Source: an uncultured Bacteroides sp. | Lineage (GTDB): Bacteria > Bacteroidota > Bacteroidia > Bacteroidales > Bacteroidaceae | Assembly (NCBI GenBank): GCA_937890825.1 | Contig: CALADS010000074.1 | Span: 124,001-188,000 of the forward strand | Direction of reading: 5' to 3' | DNA length: 64,000 bases | In this document: in pieces, positions 50,092 to 59,841 of the stretch | Layout of the letters: the number at the start of each line of letters is the position of its first letter | Numbering within the stretch: the stretch's first letter is position 1 | The notes under the pieces: model-generated | Database searches by the model: none | The model's input: the letters and a program-made list of their open reading frames with translations, nothing else | What the model was told of the DNA's origin: nothing | Translations under genes and position numbers: made by a program

Positions 50092-50121
50092 TTTGTTTAT
50101 AGGCTTTAATTCGTAATTTTG
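50092..50121 (+). promoter_or_regulatory. Promoter of the alpha-glucan operon
   Basis: TTTG (50092-50095) and TAATTTTG (50114-50121) match the Bacteroides elements with an 18-base spacer. The start codon is 67 bases on. A ten-A run precedes it near 50071-50080. Confidence 0.65.
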
Positions 50122-50187
50122 GGCATCGCTTACACATTTTATAAAGCTGATTAACCTGAATAATTAACCTTTAAATAATGCACAACT

Positions 50188-52146
50188 ATGAGTTATTTAC
50201 GATTTGACAAGACCCGCATGATTAATCTTGAAGAATCTTTGCCAAGGGAGATTCTTCGGACAAATAAGTCGGGAGCTTATCATTGTACAACGATTGTGGA
50301 TTGTAACACGCGCAAATACCACGGACTGTTGGTAATTCCTGTTCCGAATTTGGACGATGAGAATCATGTGCTACTATCTTCTCTAGATGAAACGGTAATT
50401 CAGCACGGTGCAGAGTTTAACTTGGGATTGCATAAATATCAAGGTAACAGTTATAGTCCTAATGGACATAAATATATCCGTGAATTTGATTGTGAACACA
50501 TCCCAGCTACAACTTACCGTGTAGGAGGCGTCATTTTACGCAAAGAGAAAATTTTTGTACATCATGAAAACAGAATTTTGATTCGCTATACCTTGGTAGA
50601 CGCCCATTCCGCCACTACTCTTCGATTCCGACCATTCTTAGCTTTCAGAAGCGTCAGAGAATATACGCATGAAAATGCTCAAGCAGACAGAGACTATCAA
50701 GTCGTGGAAAATGGTATCAAGACTTGTATGTATCCAGGTTATCCGGAGCTATTTATGCAGCTGAACAAGAAAAACGAATTTCATTTTCAGCCGGATTGGT
50801 ACAGAGGAATAGAATATGCCAAAGAACAAGAAAGAGGATACGACTCTAAAGAAGACCTTTATGTTCCCGGCTACTTTGAAGTAGAAATAAACAAAGGTGA
50901 AAGCATTGTCTTCTCGGCCGGCATTTCTGAGATATCCACCTCAGCTTTAAAAAAGATTTTTGAAGATGAAGTAGCCGACCGAACACCACGTGACAGTTTT
51001 TATCACTGTCTAGTCAATTCAGCCCACCAGTTCCATAACAAACAAGGAGACAAACATTATATTTTAGCTGGATACCCTTGGTTTAAATGCCGTGCACGAG
51101 ATTTATTCATTTCTCTACCTGGCTTAACATTAGCAGTAGGCGAACAAGAAGAATTTGAGGACGTCATGAAAACTGCAGAAAAGGCTATCTATGAATTTAT
51201 GAATGAAGAGCCTTCTACCTGCAAAATCTATGAAATGGAACATCCAGACATATTATTGTGGGCTATATGGACCTTACAACAATATGCGAAGGAAACTTCC
51301 AAAGAACAATGCAGACATAATTATGGACATTTGCTGAAAGATATCATGCAGTATATCCGTACACGCAAGCACGATAATTTATTCTTGCATGACAATGGGC
51401 TACTCTATACCAATGGTCGCGATAAAGCGGTTACTTGGATGAATTCCACAGCGAACGGACATCCGGTAATTCCTCGCACGGGCTACATTGTAGAAATTAA
51501 CGCATTGTGGTATAATGCCCTACGCTTTACAGCAGAATTGGTACGCGAAGAAGGTAATCAAACACTGGCTGACGAACTAGATAATCAGGCAAAAATTACA
51601 GGTCAATCATTCGTAGATGTATTCCGCAATGAATATGGTTATCTGTTTGATTATGTAGATGGGTATATGATGGATTGGAGCGTACGCCCCAACATGATTT
51701 TTGCAGTTGCCTTTGACTATTCTCCGCTAGACAGAGTGCAGAAAAAACAAGTATTGGACATTGTAACAAAAGAATTACTCACGCCCAAAGGATTACGTAC
51801 ACTAAGTCCTAAAAGTGGCGGCTATAACCCATACTATGTAGGGTCTCAACTTCAAAGAGATTATGCTTATCACCAAGGCACAGCTTGGCCATGGTTACTA
51901 GGCTTCTATATGGAAGCATATCTGCGCATTTATAAAATGAGCGGCGTTTCATTTGTAGAACGCCATCTGATTGGAATGGAAGATCAAATGACCTGTCACT
52001 GCATTGGCACATTGCCCGAACTGTTTGACGGCAATCCGCCATTTACCGGACGTGGTGCAGTATCTTTCGCCATGAATGTAGCAGAAATCCTGCGAATACT
52101 GAATTTATTGTCTAAGTATAATTTATATGAGGAGGAAAGCAAATGA
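50188..52146 (+). CDS. Glycogen debranching enzyme (GH133-type)
   Basis: 652 residues. The N-terminal domain (about 20-270) opens TNKSGAYHCTTIVDCNTRKYHGLL, and the C-terminal (alpha/alpha)6 amylo-alpha-1,6-glucosidase domain has ILAGYPWFKCRARDLFISLPGL, NALWYNALRF and a YHQGTAWPWLLG-type end. It would release glucose at alpha-1,6 branch points of glycogen. The residues equivalent to acid and base of GH133 were not assigned by me. Its stop overlaps the next start by four bases (ATGA), implying translational coupling. Confidence 0.93.
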   Translation: MSYLRFDKTRMINLEESLPREILRTNKSGAYHCTTIVDCNTRKYHGLLVIPVPNLDDENHVLLSSLDETVIQHGAEFNLGLHKYQGNSYSPNGHKYIREFDCEHIPATTYRVGGVILRKEKIFVHHENRILIRYTLVDAHSATTLRFRPFLAFRSVREYTHENAQADRDYQVVENGIKTCMYPGYPELFMQLNKKNEFHFQPDWYRGIEYAKEQERGYDSKEDLYVPGYFEVEINKGESIVFSAGISEISTSALKKIFEDEVADRTPRDSFYHCLVNSAHQFHNKQGDKHYILAGYPWFKCRARDLFISLPGLTLAVGEQEEFEDVMKTAEKAIYEFMNEEPSTCKIYEMEHPDILLWAIWTLQQYAKETSKEQCRHNYGHLLKDIMQYIRTRKHDNLFLHDNGLLYTNGRDKAVTWMNSTANGHPVIPRTGYIVEINALWYNALRFTAELVREEGNQTLADELDNQAKITGQSFVDVFRNEYGYLFDYVDGYMMDWSVRPNMIFAVAFDYSPLDRVQKKQVLDIVTKELLTPKGLRTLSPKSGGYNPYYVGSQLQRDYAYHQGTAWPWLLGFYMEAYLRIYKMSGVSFVERHLIGMEDQMTCHCIGTLPELFDGNPPFTGRGAVSFAMNVAEILRILNLLSKYNLYEEESK

Positions 52147-53414
52147 AAGTTTTAATGTTTGGTTGGGAATTTCCTCCCAAGATATACGGTGGTCTGGCAG
52201 TAGCGTCTTATGGTATTACTAAAGGACTAAGCCTACAAGGGGATGTAGAAACGACCTTCTGCATGCCTAAACCCACAGGTAATGAGGAAAATTTCCTAAA
52301 AATTGTAGGTATGAATCAAGTACCTATCGTATGGCGTGATGCAAGCCATGATTATCTAAAATCTCGTCTGACCGGCCAAATGACACCGGAAGACTATTAT
52401 GCATACCGTGACCATATTTATGCAGATTTTTCATACATGCACGTCAACGACTTGGGATGCATGGAGTTTGCAGGTGGATATCCTGGTAATCTACATGAAG
52501 AAATCAACAATTTTTCTATCATTGCTGGTGTTGTAGCCCGCAAAGAAGAATTTGATATCATCCATGCACATGACTGGCTAACTTATCCAGCCGGCGTACA
52601 TGCTAAAATGGTGAGTGGAAAACCACTCTGTATACACGTACATGCTACAGACTTTGATCGCTCTCGCGGTAAGGTTAATCCAACTGTATACTCTATCGAA
52701 AAAAATGGTATGGATTATGCTGACTGCATTATGTGTGTATCTGAACTGACTCGCCGTACGGTAATCAATGAATACCATCAGGATCCAAGAAAGGTATTTG
52801 CCATGCATAATGCGGTATATCCTCTGTCTCAAGAATATCAAGATATTCCCCGCCCGAATCATTCTAAAGAGAAAGTTGTCACCTTCTTAGGGCGTATTAC
52901 CATGCAAAAAGGTCCGGAATATTTCGTAGAAGCAGCAGCCATGGTATTAAAACGTACTAGAAACATACGATTTGTAATGGCCGGTTCAGGAGATATGCTG
53001 AACGCCATGATTAACTTGGTAGCTGAAAGAGGTATAGCTGATAGATTCCACTTCCCTGGCTTCATGAAAGGCAAACAAGTATATGAGGTATACAAAAATA
53101 GCGATGTTTTCGTAATGCCTTCTGTATCTGAGCCTTTTGGCATTGCACCTTTGGAGGCTATGCAGTGCGGTACACCATCTATCATTTCCAAGCAGTCGGG
53201 TTGCGGAGAAATATTGGATAAGGTAATCAAGACCGACTATTGGGATATCCACGCTATGGCCGATGCAATTTACGCACTTTGTAACTATCCTTCTTTGTTC
53301 AAATATTTACAAGAGGAAGGTAAAAAAGAAGTAGACGGCATCACTTGGGAAAAGGTTGGCCTAAGAATCCGCGCCCTCTATGAGGAAGTATTAAAAAACT
53401 ATGGTAAACATTAA
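52143..53414 (+). CDS. GT4-family glycosyltransferase (alpha-glucan synthase-like)
   Basis: 423 residues, a complete GT-B fold. The N-terminus MKVLMFGWEFPPKIYGGLAV has the Gly-rich loop, IIHAHDWLTYPAGVHAK is the mid motif, and SVSEPFGIAPLEAMQCGTPSI is the E-x7-E motif near the C-terminus. Given its operon with a debranching enzyme and a GH57-like protein, it is likely the real glycogen-chain-making enzyme here, in contrast to the truncated GT5-like protein; the donor sugar is unknown. Confidence 0.9.
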   Translation: MKVLMFGWEFPPKIYGGLAVASYGITKGLSLQGDVETTFCMPKPTGNEENFLKIVGMNQVPIVWRDASHDYLKSRLTGQMTPEDYYAYRDHIYADFSYMHVNDLGCMEFAGGYPGNLHEEINNFSIIAGVVARKEEFDIIHAHDWLTYPAGVHAKMVSGKPLCIHVHATDFDRSRGKVNPTVYSIEKNGMDYADCIMCVSELTRRTVINEYHQDPRKVFAMHNAVYPLSQEYQDIPRPNHSKEKVVTFLGRITMQKGPEYFVEAAAMVLKRTRNIRFVMAGSGDMLNAMINLVAERGIADRFHFPGFMKGKQVYEVYKNSDVFVMPSVSEPFGIAPLEAMQCGTPSIISKQSGCGEILDKVIKTDYWDIHAMADAIYALCNYPSLFKYLQEEGKKEVDGITWEKVGLRIRALYEEVLKNYGKH

Positions 53415-53428
53415 AACACTGAATAACA

Positions 53429-54793
53429 ATGAGAACGATTTGTCTTTACTTCGAAATACATCAAATCATTCATTTGAAACGTTATCGTTTCTTTGATATA
53501 GGCACCGATCATTATTACTACGATGATTATGCCAATGAAAGCAGCATCACTGATGTAGCTGAACGGTCTTACATACCTGCACTGAATACACTAATTGAAA
53601 TGGTAAAAAATTCAGGTGGGGCATTTAAAGTGGCACTTTCCATCTCTGGAGTGGCTCTAGAGCAATTAGAAATTTATGCGCCAACTGTCATTGAACTATT
53701 GCATCAGCTTAATGATACAGGATGTTGTGAGTTCTTGGCTGAACCCTATTCACATGGACTTTCATCACTAGCCGATGAAGAGTGCTTTGTGGAAGAGGTA
53801 AAACGCCAAAGTTGCAAGATTAAACAAATGTTTGGTAAAGCTCCCAAAGTACTACGCAACTCCAGTCTTATTTACAACGACGAAATCGGTGCTGTAGCAG
53901 CCAGTATGGGTTTTAAAGGTATGTTAACAGAAGGAGCCAAACACATTTTAGGTTGGAAGAGTCCGCATTATGTATACCATTGCAACATGAATCCTAGCCT
54001 AAAACTGCTATTGCGCGACTATAAACTATCCGACGATATCAGTCTGAGATTTTCTAATTCAGAATGGAATGAATACCCACTCTTCGCAGATACCTATATC
54101 GATTGGATTAATGCGTTGCCACAAGAAGAACAAGTTATCAACATCTTTATGGAATTATGTGCACTAGGGGTATACCAACCGCTTTCTTCCAATATTTTGG
54201 AATTCCTAAAAGCTTTACCCGCTTGTGCCAAAGCTAAAGGCATCACTTTCTCAACACCTACAGAAATTGTTACCAAATTAAATTCTGTATCACAATTAGA
54301 TGTACCATATCCAATGTCTTGGGTAGACGAAGAAAGAGACACCAGTTGCTGGCTTGGCAATGCCATGCAGAGAGAAGCGTTCAACAAGTTATATAGCGTG
54401 GCTGAACGTGTACGCATCTGCACGGATCGCCGAATTAAACAAGACTGGGATTACTTGCAAGCCAGTAACAATTTCCGCTTCATGACTACCAAGAGTTCTA
54501 GTGCCAACCTATATCGAGGTATCTATGAATCACCCTACGATGCCTTCACCAACTATATGAATATATTGGGCGACTTCATTAAACGGGTTGATTCACTTTA
54601 TCCTGTAGATATCGATAATGAAGAACTCAATGCACTGCTCACTACCATCAAAAATCAAGGTGATGAAATAGAAGAATTGAACAAAGAACTGAAAAAGGTA
54701 AAGGCTAAACTTGCTAAAGAAGAAGGCGAAAAAACGACAAGTAAAAAAACAGCCACCCAAAAGGCTACTTCAAAAAGAACTTCTAATAATTAA
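53429..54793 (+). CDS. GH57 alpha-amylase-like protein with substituted catalytic residues
   Basis: 454 residues. It has the GH57 regions (YFEIHQIIHLKRY, EFLAEPYSHGLSSL, LRNSSLIYND). The region that normally reads DYETFG here reads MELCALG, with Cys244 where the nucleophile Glu should be. The region that normally reads SDHFYYM reads SNNFRFM, with Asn347 at the usual Asp. So both expected catalytic carboxylates appear to be missing. The C-terminus (about 405-454) is a Lys/Glu coiled coil ending in a basic Ser/Thr/Lys tail. It starts 14 bases after the GT4 gene. It may bind glucan rather than cut it. An earlier alignment error on my part is possible. Confidence 0.85.
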   Translation: MRTICLYFEIHQIIHLKRYRFFDIGTDHYYYDDYANESSITDVAERSYIPALNTLIEMVKNSGGAFKVALSISGVALEQLEIYAPTVIELLHQLNDTGCCEFLAEPYSHGLSSLADEECFVEEVKRQSCKIKQMFGKAPKVLRNSSLIYNDEIGAVAASMGFKGMLTEGAKHILGWKSPHYVYHCNMNPSLKLLLRDYKLSDDISLRFSNSEWNEYPLFADTYIDWINALPQEEQVINIFMELCALGVYQPLSSNILEFLKALPACAKAKGITFSTPTEIVTKLNSVSQLDVPYPMSWVDEERDTSCWLGNAMQREAFNKLYSVAERVRICTDRRIKQDWDYLQASNNFRFMTTKSSSANLYRGIYESPYDAFTNYMNILGDFIKRVDSLYPVDIDNEELNALLTTIKNQGDEIEELNKELKKVKAKLAKEEGEKTTSKKTATQKATSKRTSNN

Positions 54794-54823
54794 TAGAAAG
54801 ACTTTTAAAAGTTGATATAAAGA

Positions 54824-54861
54824 AAACACCCCAGCCACAGATAACTGCGACAGGGGTGTTT
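54824..54861. terminator. Terminator between the GH57-like gene and mscL
   Basis: AAACACCCC and its complement (54824-54832, 54853-54861) enclose a 20-base loop, followed by ATTT on the plus side and TTTCTTT on the minus side. It suits the two convergent genes. Confidence 0.8.
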
Positions 54862-54918
54862 ATTTAACAGAGCATTGACAAGTATCCTTCTACTCAAGAT
54901 CCTAACAAAAGAACTGAA

Positions 54919-55356
54919 CTACCTTCTATCTTTCAGTAAATCACGAATTTCCGTAAGTAATAACTCTTCTTTAGAAGGAGCAGGAGGAGCTGCAGGAGGG
55001 GAAGGTACTTCTGCTTTCTTCTGAGTAAGCCGGGTAAGCAGTTTAATAAAAAGAAAAATAGAAAAAGCGATTACTATAAAATCAAAAGTTACTTGTAGAA
55101 AATTACCATAATTCAAAGTAACAGCCGCTGCAACTTCTTTACCATCTTCTATTACAGCAGGTTTCAAAACCCACTTTAAATCTGTAAAATTAACACCGCC
55201 TACCAGCAAACCAATGGGAGGCATTATAATATCGGCTACTATAGAAGAAACTATTTTACCGAATGCGCCACCGATAATAACTCCTACCGCCATGTCTATC
55301 ACATTGCCTTTCATGGCAAAAGCTTTAAAATCCTGCAAAAATGAACTTTTTCCCAT
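54919..55356 (-). CDS. mscL: Large-conductance mechanosensitive channel
   Basis: 145 residues. The family signature [27 protein letters not shown] N-terminus, two membrane helices (about 19-45 and 85-110) and the C-terminal helix ([16 protein letters not shown]) are all present. It opens under membrane tension to release solutes in hypo-osmotic shock. A Pro/Ala-rich linker ([11 protein letters not shown]) precedes the last helix. Confidence 0.97.
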   Translation of the reverse strand: MGKSSFLQDFKAFAMKGNVIDMAVGVIIGGAFGKIVSSIVADIIMPPIGLLVGGVNFTDLKWVLKPAVIEDGKEVAAAVTLNYGNFLQVTFDFIVIAFSIFLFIKLLTRLTQKKAEVPSPPAAPPAPSKEELLLTEIRDLLKDRR

Positions 55357-55407
55357 CTTTTCAATTATTTAATAGTAATTTTACGCACGAATATAAAAAC
55401 ATTTTCG

Positions 55408-55415
55408 TAATTTTG
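55408..55415 (+). promoter_or_regulatory. Promoter -7 element of gapA
   Basis: TAATTTTG matches TAnnTTTG, 84 bases before the start codon. The leader is long and very A/T-rich, as for many highly expressed Bacteroides genes. Confidence 0.55.
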
Positions 55416-55493
55416 CACCGCAATTCAAAAGAAATAGCATTTCAAAACATTGAAATTTTATTTTTAAACATTATAAAACCTTTAAAAGTTTAA

Positions 55494-56510
<1,017 letters not shown>

Positions 56511-56526
56511 TTAGCAAACCGATCAT

Positions 56527-56565
56527 AAAAAAAAGCTGTCCGTATTACTACGGACAGCTTTTTTT
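56527..56565 (+). terminator. Terminator of gapA
   Basis: A stem of 17-18 bp (56527-56544, 56549-56565) with a tiny loop and a T-run. Confidence 0.92.
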
Positions 56566-56680
56566 GTATCCATGCTCATCTAAAAATGAACCTCTTTCTA
56601 TATTCTTTGTTAAAATCTTAGTATTTCAATGGATTATCAGCAGCATTTTTTGCACATTTGCAATAAATTGCATTAAAATC

Positions 56681-58771
56681 ATGAGAATACGAAGTCTAAC
56701 CATAATGATACTTTGCTTTATGAATATGATACAAGCTCAAAATCCACTCTTGGAACCCTTTCATACTCCGCATCACACTGCACCGTTTCACCTCATCAGA
56801 ACAGAGCACTACGAACCGACTATACGCGAAGGTATAAAGCGTCAAAATGAAGAAATAGAAACTATCATAAGTAATCGGGAGCAACCGACATTTGACAATA
56901 CCATTCTTCCGCTAGAAAAGTCGGGTGAAATATTGGACCGTACCGCCAATATTTTCGGCAATCTGCTCAGTGCAGAGACCCACGATGAATTACAGGAATT
57001 GGCCAAAACCTTGATGCCTCTCATGAATGAGCACTCCAACAATATTCATCTGAATGAAAAACTGTTTGCCAGGGTAAAAAGCGTATATCAACAAATGAAT
57101 CAGGAAAATCTTACCCCCGAACAAATCAAACTGACTGAGGACATCTACGATGGATTCAAGCGAAGCGGAGCTAATCTGCAAGGAGAGGATAGAGAACGCT
57201 ACCGACAGTTAAGCAAGGAATTGAGCCTGCTAACCCTACAGTTCAGCGAAAACAATCTAAAGGAAACCAATAGTTATCAACTGAACATTACCGACCTTAA
57301 ACAATTGGCAGGACTGCCTGAGAGCGCCCTGGAAATAGCAGCAGAAACAGCGCGTGAAAAAGGACAAGAAGGGTGGACATTTACCCTACATGCCCCTAGT
57401 TACTCACCATTTCTGACGTATGCAGACAACCGGGAACTGAGGAAAAAACTATATATGGCTTATAACACCAAGTGTACCCATGACAATGCATACAATAACC
57501 TGGAAATTGTAAAGCGCATTGCCAATACCCGACTGGCCATTGCAAAACTACTGGGCTACCCTACTTTAGCTGCATACAAGTTAGAAAGACGCATGGCGCA
57601 AAACAGTGAAGCTGTGTATCAGTTACTCAACCAACTGCTCGATGCCTACACCCCTACTGCCCACCAAGAATACAAAGCCGTAGCGCAACTGGCCAAGCAG
57701 TTGGAAGGCGATGATTTTGAACTGATGCCTTGGGATTGGAGTTATTACTCACACAAACTGAAAGAGAAGAAGTTTCAGATAGATGATGAAAGGTTACGCC
57801 CTTACTTTGAGTTGAATCGGGTTAAACAAGGGATATTTGGACTAGCTACCCGTCTCTACGGTATTACATTTCATAAAAACACAGAAATACCGGTCTATCA
57901 TCCGGACGTGGAAGCCTATGAGGTATTCGACAAAGACGGCACCTATTTAGCTGTGCTATATACCGACTTTCACCCAAGAGAGGGCAAGCGCTCAGGAGCC
58001 TGGATGACCTGTTTCAAAGGCCAGTGGAAAGATGAACAAGGCAACAGCCGTCCGCACGTGTCCATAGTGATGAATTTCACCAAGCCCACCCAAGACAAGC
58101 CCGCTCTGCTGACCTTCGGTGAAGTGGAAACCTTCCTGCACGAATTCGGCCACAGCCTGCATGGCATCTTTGCCAACACTACTTACGAGAGCCTCAGCGG
58201 TACCAATGTATATTGGGACTTCGTAGAATTGCCGTCGCAGTTTATGGAGAATTTTGCCACAGAGAAAGAATTTCTCCACACCTTTGCCAGCCATTATCAA
58301 ACTGGAGAATTGATACCCGACGAACTGGTGCAGCGTATTGTAGATTCGAGCAATTTCAACGTAGCCTACGCCTGTCTGCGCCAAGTAAGTTTCGGATTAC
58401 TAGATATGGCCTGGTACACCCGCACCACCCCCTTTGAAAGCGATGTAGAAGCCTACGAAAAGAAGGCCTGGGAAAAAGCCCAACTGCTACCCACCATAGA
58501 GGGCACTTGTATGAGTACGCAATTCTCGCATATCTTTGCCGGAGGCTATGCCGCTGGATATTACAGCTATAAATGGGCAGAAGTATTGGATGCCGACGCC
58601 TTCTCACTGTTTAAGCAACGAGGCATTTTCGATACTTCTACAGCCGCCTCTTTCCGCGAGAATATTCTGTCGAAAGGTGGTACTGAACACCCTATGACTT
58701 TATACAAGCGTTTCCGCGGACAAGCTCCTACAATTGACGCATTACTAACTCGAAACGGAATAAAAAAATGA
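56681..58771 (+). CDS. M3-family peptidyl-dipeptidase (Dcp-like)
   Basis: 696 residues from MRIRSLTIMILCFMNMIQAQ, which reads as a signal peptide ending IQA/Q; an upstream frame start would run through the gapA terminator, so it is rejected. The zinc site HEFGHSLHG with the downstream Glu region is present, along with the C-terminal FAGGYAAGYYSYKWAEVLDAD. It cleaves dipeptides from peptide C-termini, probably in the periplasm. The next gene overlaps it by four bases. Confidence 0.95.
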   Translation: MRIRSLTIMILCFMNMIQAQNPLLEPFHTPHHTAPFHLIRTEHYEPTIREGIKRQNEEIETIISNREQPTFDNTILPLEKSGEILDRTANIFGNLLSAETHDELQELAKTLMPLMNEHSNNIHLNEKLFARVKSVYQQMNQENLTPEQIKLTEDIYDGFKRSGANLQGEDRERYRQLSKELSLLTLQFSENNLKETNSYQLNITDLKQLAGLPESALEIAAETAREKGQEGWTFTLHAPSYSPFLTYADNRELRKKLYMAYNTKCTHDNAYNNLEIVKRIANTRLAIAKLLGYPTLAAYKLERRMAQNSEAVYQLLNQLLDAYTPTAHQEYKAVAQLAKQLEGDDFELMPWDWSYYSHKLKEKKFQIDDERLRPYFELNRVKQGIFGLATRLYGITFHKNTEIPVYHPDVEAYEVFDKDGTYLAVLYTDFHPREGKRSGAWMTCFKGQWKDEQGNSRPHVSIVMNFTKPTQDKPALLTFGEVETFLHEFGHSLHGIFANTTYESLSGTNVYWDFVELPSQFMENFATEKEFLHTFASHYQTGELIPDELVQRIVDSSNFNVAYACLRQVSFGLLDMAWYTRTTPFESDVEAYEKKAWEKAQLLPTIEGTCMSTQFSHIFAGGYAAGYYSYKWAEVLDADAFSLFKQRGIFDTSTAASFRENILSKGGTEHPMTLYKRFRGQAPTIDALLTRNGIKK

Positions 58772-59286
58772 AAACAATAACCCAACTAATCACATGGCTG
58801 CTATGTATAACCCTGCTTCCACTCATAAGCAGTTGCAACAATGAAGATGATGTAGTAGAAATATTCACCGGAAAAACCTGGAAAATGAGTCGCCTTACCG
58901 ACAATGAGAATAATGCACCTCAGTTTTATAAAGGCATCTGGAACAACGAAAATGAACAGCTGAAAAGTATGGAATATCTAAATCGTGACGGCAATTTTAC
59001 CGTAACCTTCGAAGGTACAGAAATCAACGGAGAAATAGATGGTACACAAGTCGTTATACAAGGTATTCAATCAAAAATGACAGGTACATGGACTGCCAAC
59101 GGCAAAGATAATGTGTTGAAGTTGCAGATAAAAAAAACTGAAGGAGCGGAAATCGACCCATTGGCTAAAGCATTCATGGCTGCCATGAAGAACGTGTACA
59201 AATATGAAGGCGATGTACACCAACTGACCCTTTACTACAAGCATGACCAAAATATAACCCGCAAAGTAGGTTTCTTTAAACAATAA
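58768..59286 (+). CDS. Small lipoprotein (DUF4847-like)
   Basis: 172 residues. Lipobox LISSC (Cys23) then NNEDDVVEIFTGKTWKMSRL. The body reads as a small beta-barrel or lipocalin-like domain, with YLNRDGNFTVTFEGTEINGEI and MTGTWTANGKDNVLKLQI. I associate it with DUF4847; the function is unknown. It overlaps the M3 peptidase stop and lies 13 bases before the deaminase gene. Confidence 0.75.
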   Translation: MKTITQLITWLLCITLLPLISSCNNEDDVVEIFTGKTWKMSRLTDNENNAPQFYKGIWNNENEQLKSMEYLNRDGNFTVTFEGTEINGEIDGTQVVIQGIQSKMTGTWTANGKDNVLKLQIKKTEGAEIDPLAKAFMAAMKNVYKYEGDVHQLTLYYKHDQNITRKVGFFKQ

Positions 59287-59299
59287 CAGACTAGGAAGA

Positions 59300-59752
59300 A
59301 TGGAAGATAATGCAAACAAAGAAAAGCAAGCAATCCTAGACTTGCGCTATATACGCATGGCCAACATCTGGGCTGAGAATTCTTACTGCCAGCGACGCAA
59401 GGTAGGAGCACTCATTGTAAAAGATAAAATGATAATTTCTGATGGGTACAACGGTACCCCCTCGGGCTTTGAAAACGTATGCGAAGACGAGCACAACCTT
59501 ACCAAACCATATGTATTGCATGCCGAGGCCAATGCTATTACCAAGATTGCACGCTCCAACAATAGTAGTAACGGAGCTACCATGTATGTCACCGCTTCTC
59601 CCTGTATAGAATGTTCCAAATTGATTATCCAAGCTGGTATTAAGCGTGTAGTATATTCTGAAAAATACCGTTTGGAAGATGGCATCGAACTGCTGAAACG
59701 AGCCGGCATCGAAGTAATTTTCATTCCGCTGACAGAAGAAAAAGGTGAATAA
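59300..59752 (+). CDS. dCMP deaminase
   Basis: 150 residues. The zinc signature is complete: VLHAEANAI (the catalytic His-Ala-Glu) and SPCIECSKLII. The N-terminus RYIRMANIWAENSYCQRRKVGALI is typical of the dCMP type. It converts dCMP to dUMP for dTTP synthesis, in the cytoplasm. It is in one run with the genes on each side. Confidence 0.95.
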   Translation: MEDNANKEKQAILDLRYIRMANIWAENSYCQRRKVGALIVKDKMIISDGYNGTPSGFENVCEDEHNLTKPYVLHAEANAITKIARSNNSSNGATMYVTASPCIECSKLIIQAGIKRVVYSEKYRLEDGIELLKRAGIEVIFIPLTEEKGE

Positions 59753-59841
59753 AGTAAAAAATACATCTCCGACACTGAAAACAGAAAGAGAAAAACAGAT
59801 TAACAGTAAGTAACAGACAACAATAATAACGATTAAGCATT

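Noticed and set aside
56564..56680. N-terminal extension of the M3 peptidase
   Set aside because: The added 39 residues begin in the gapA terminator T-run; the later Met gives a proper signal peptide.
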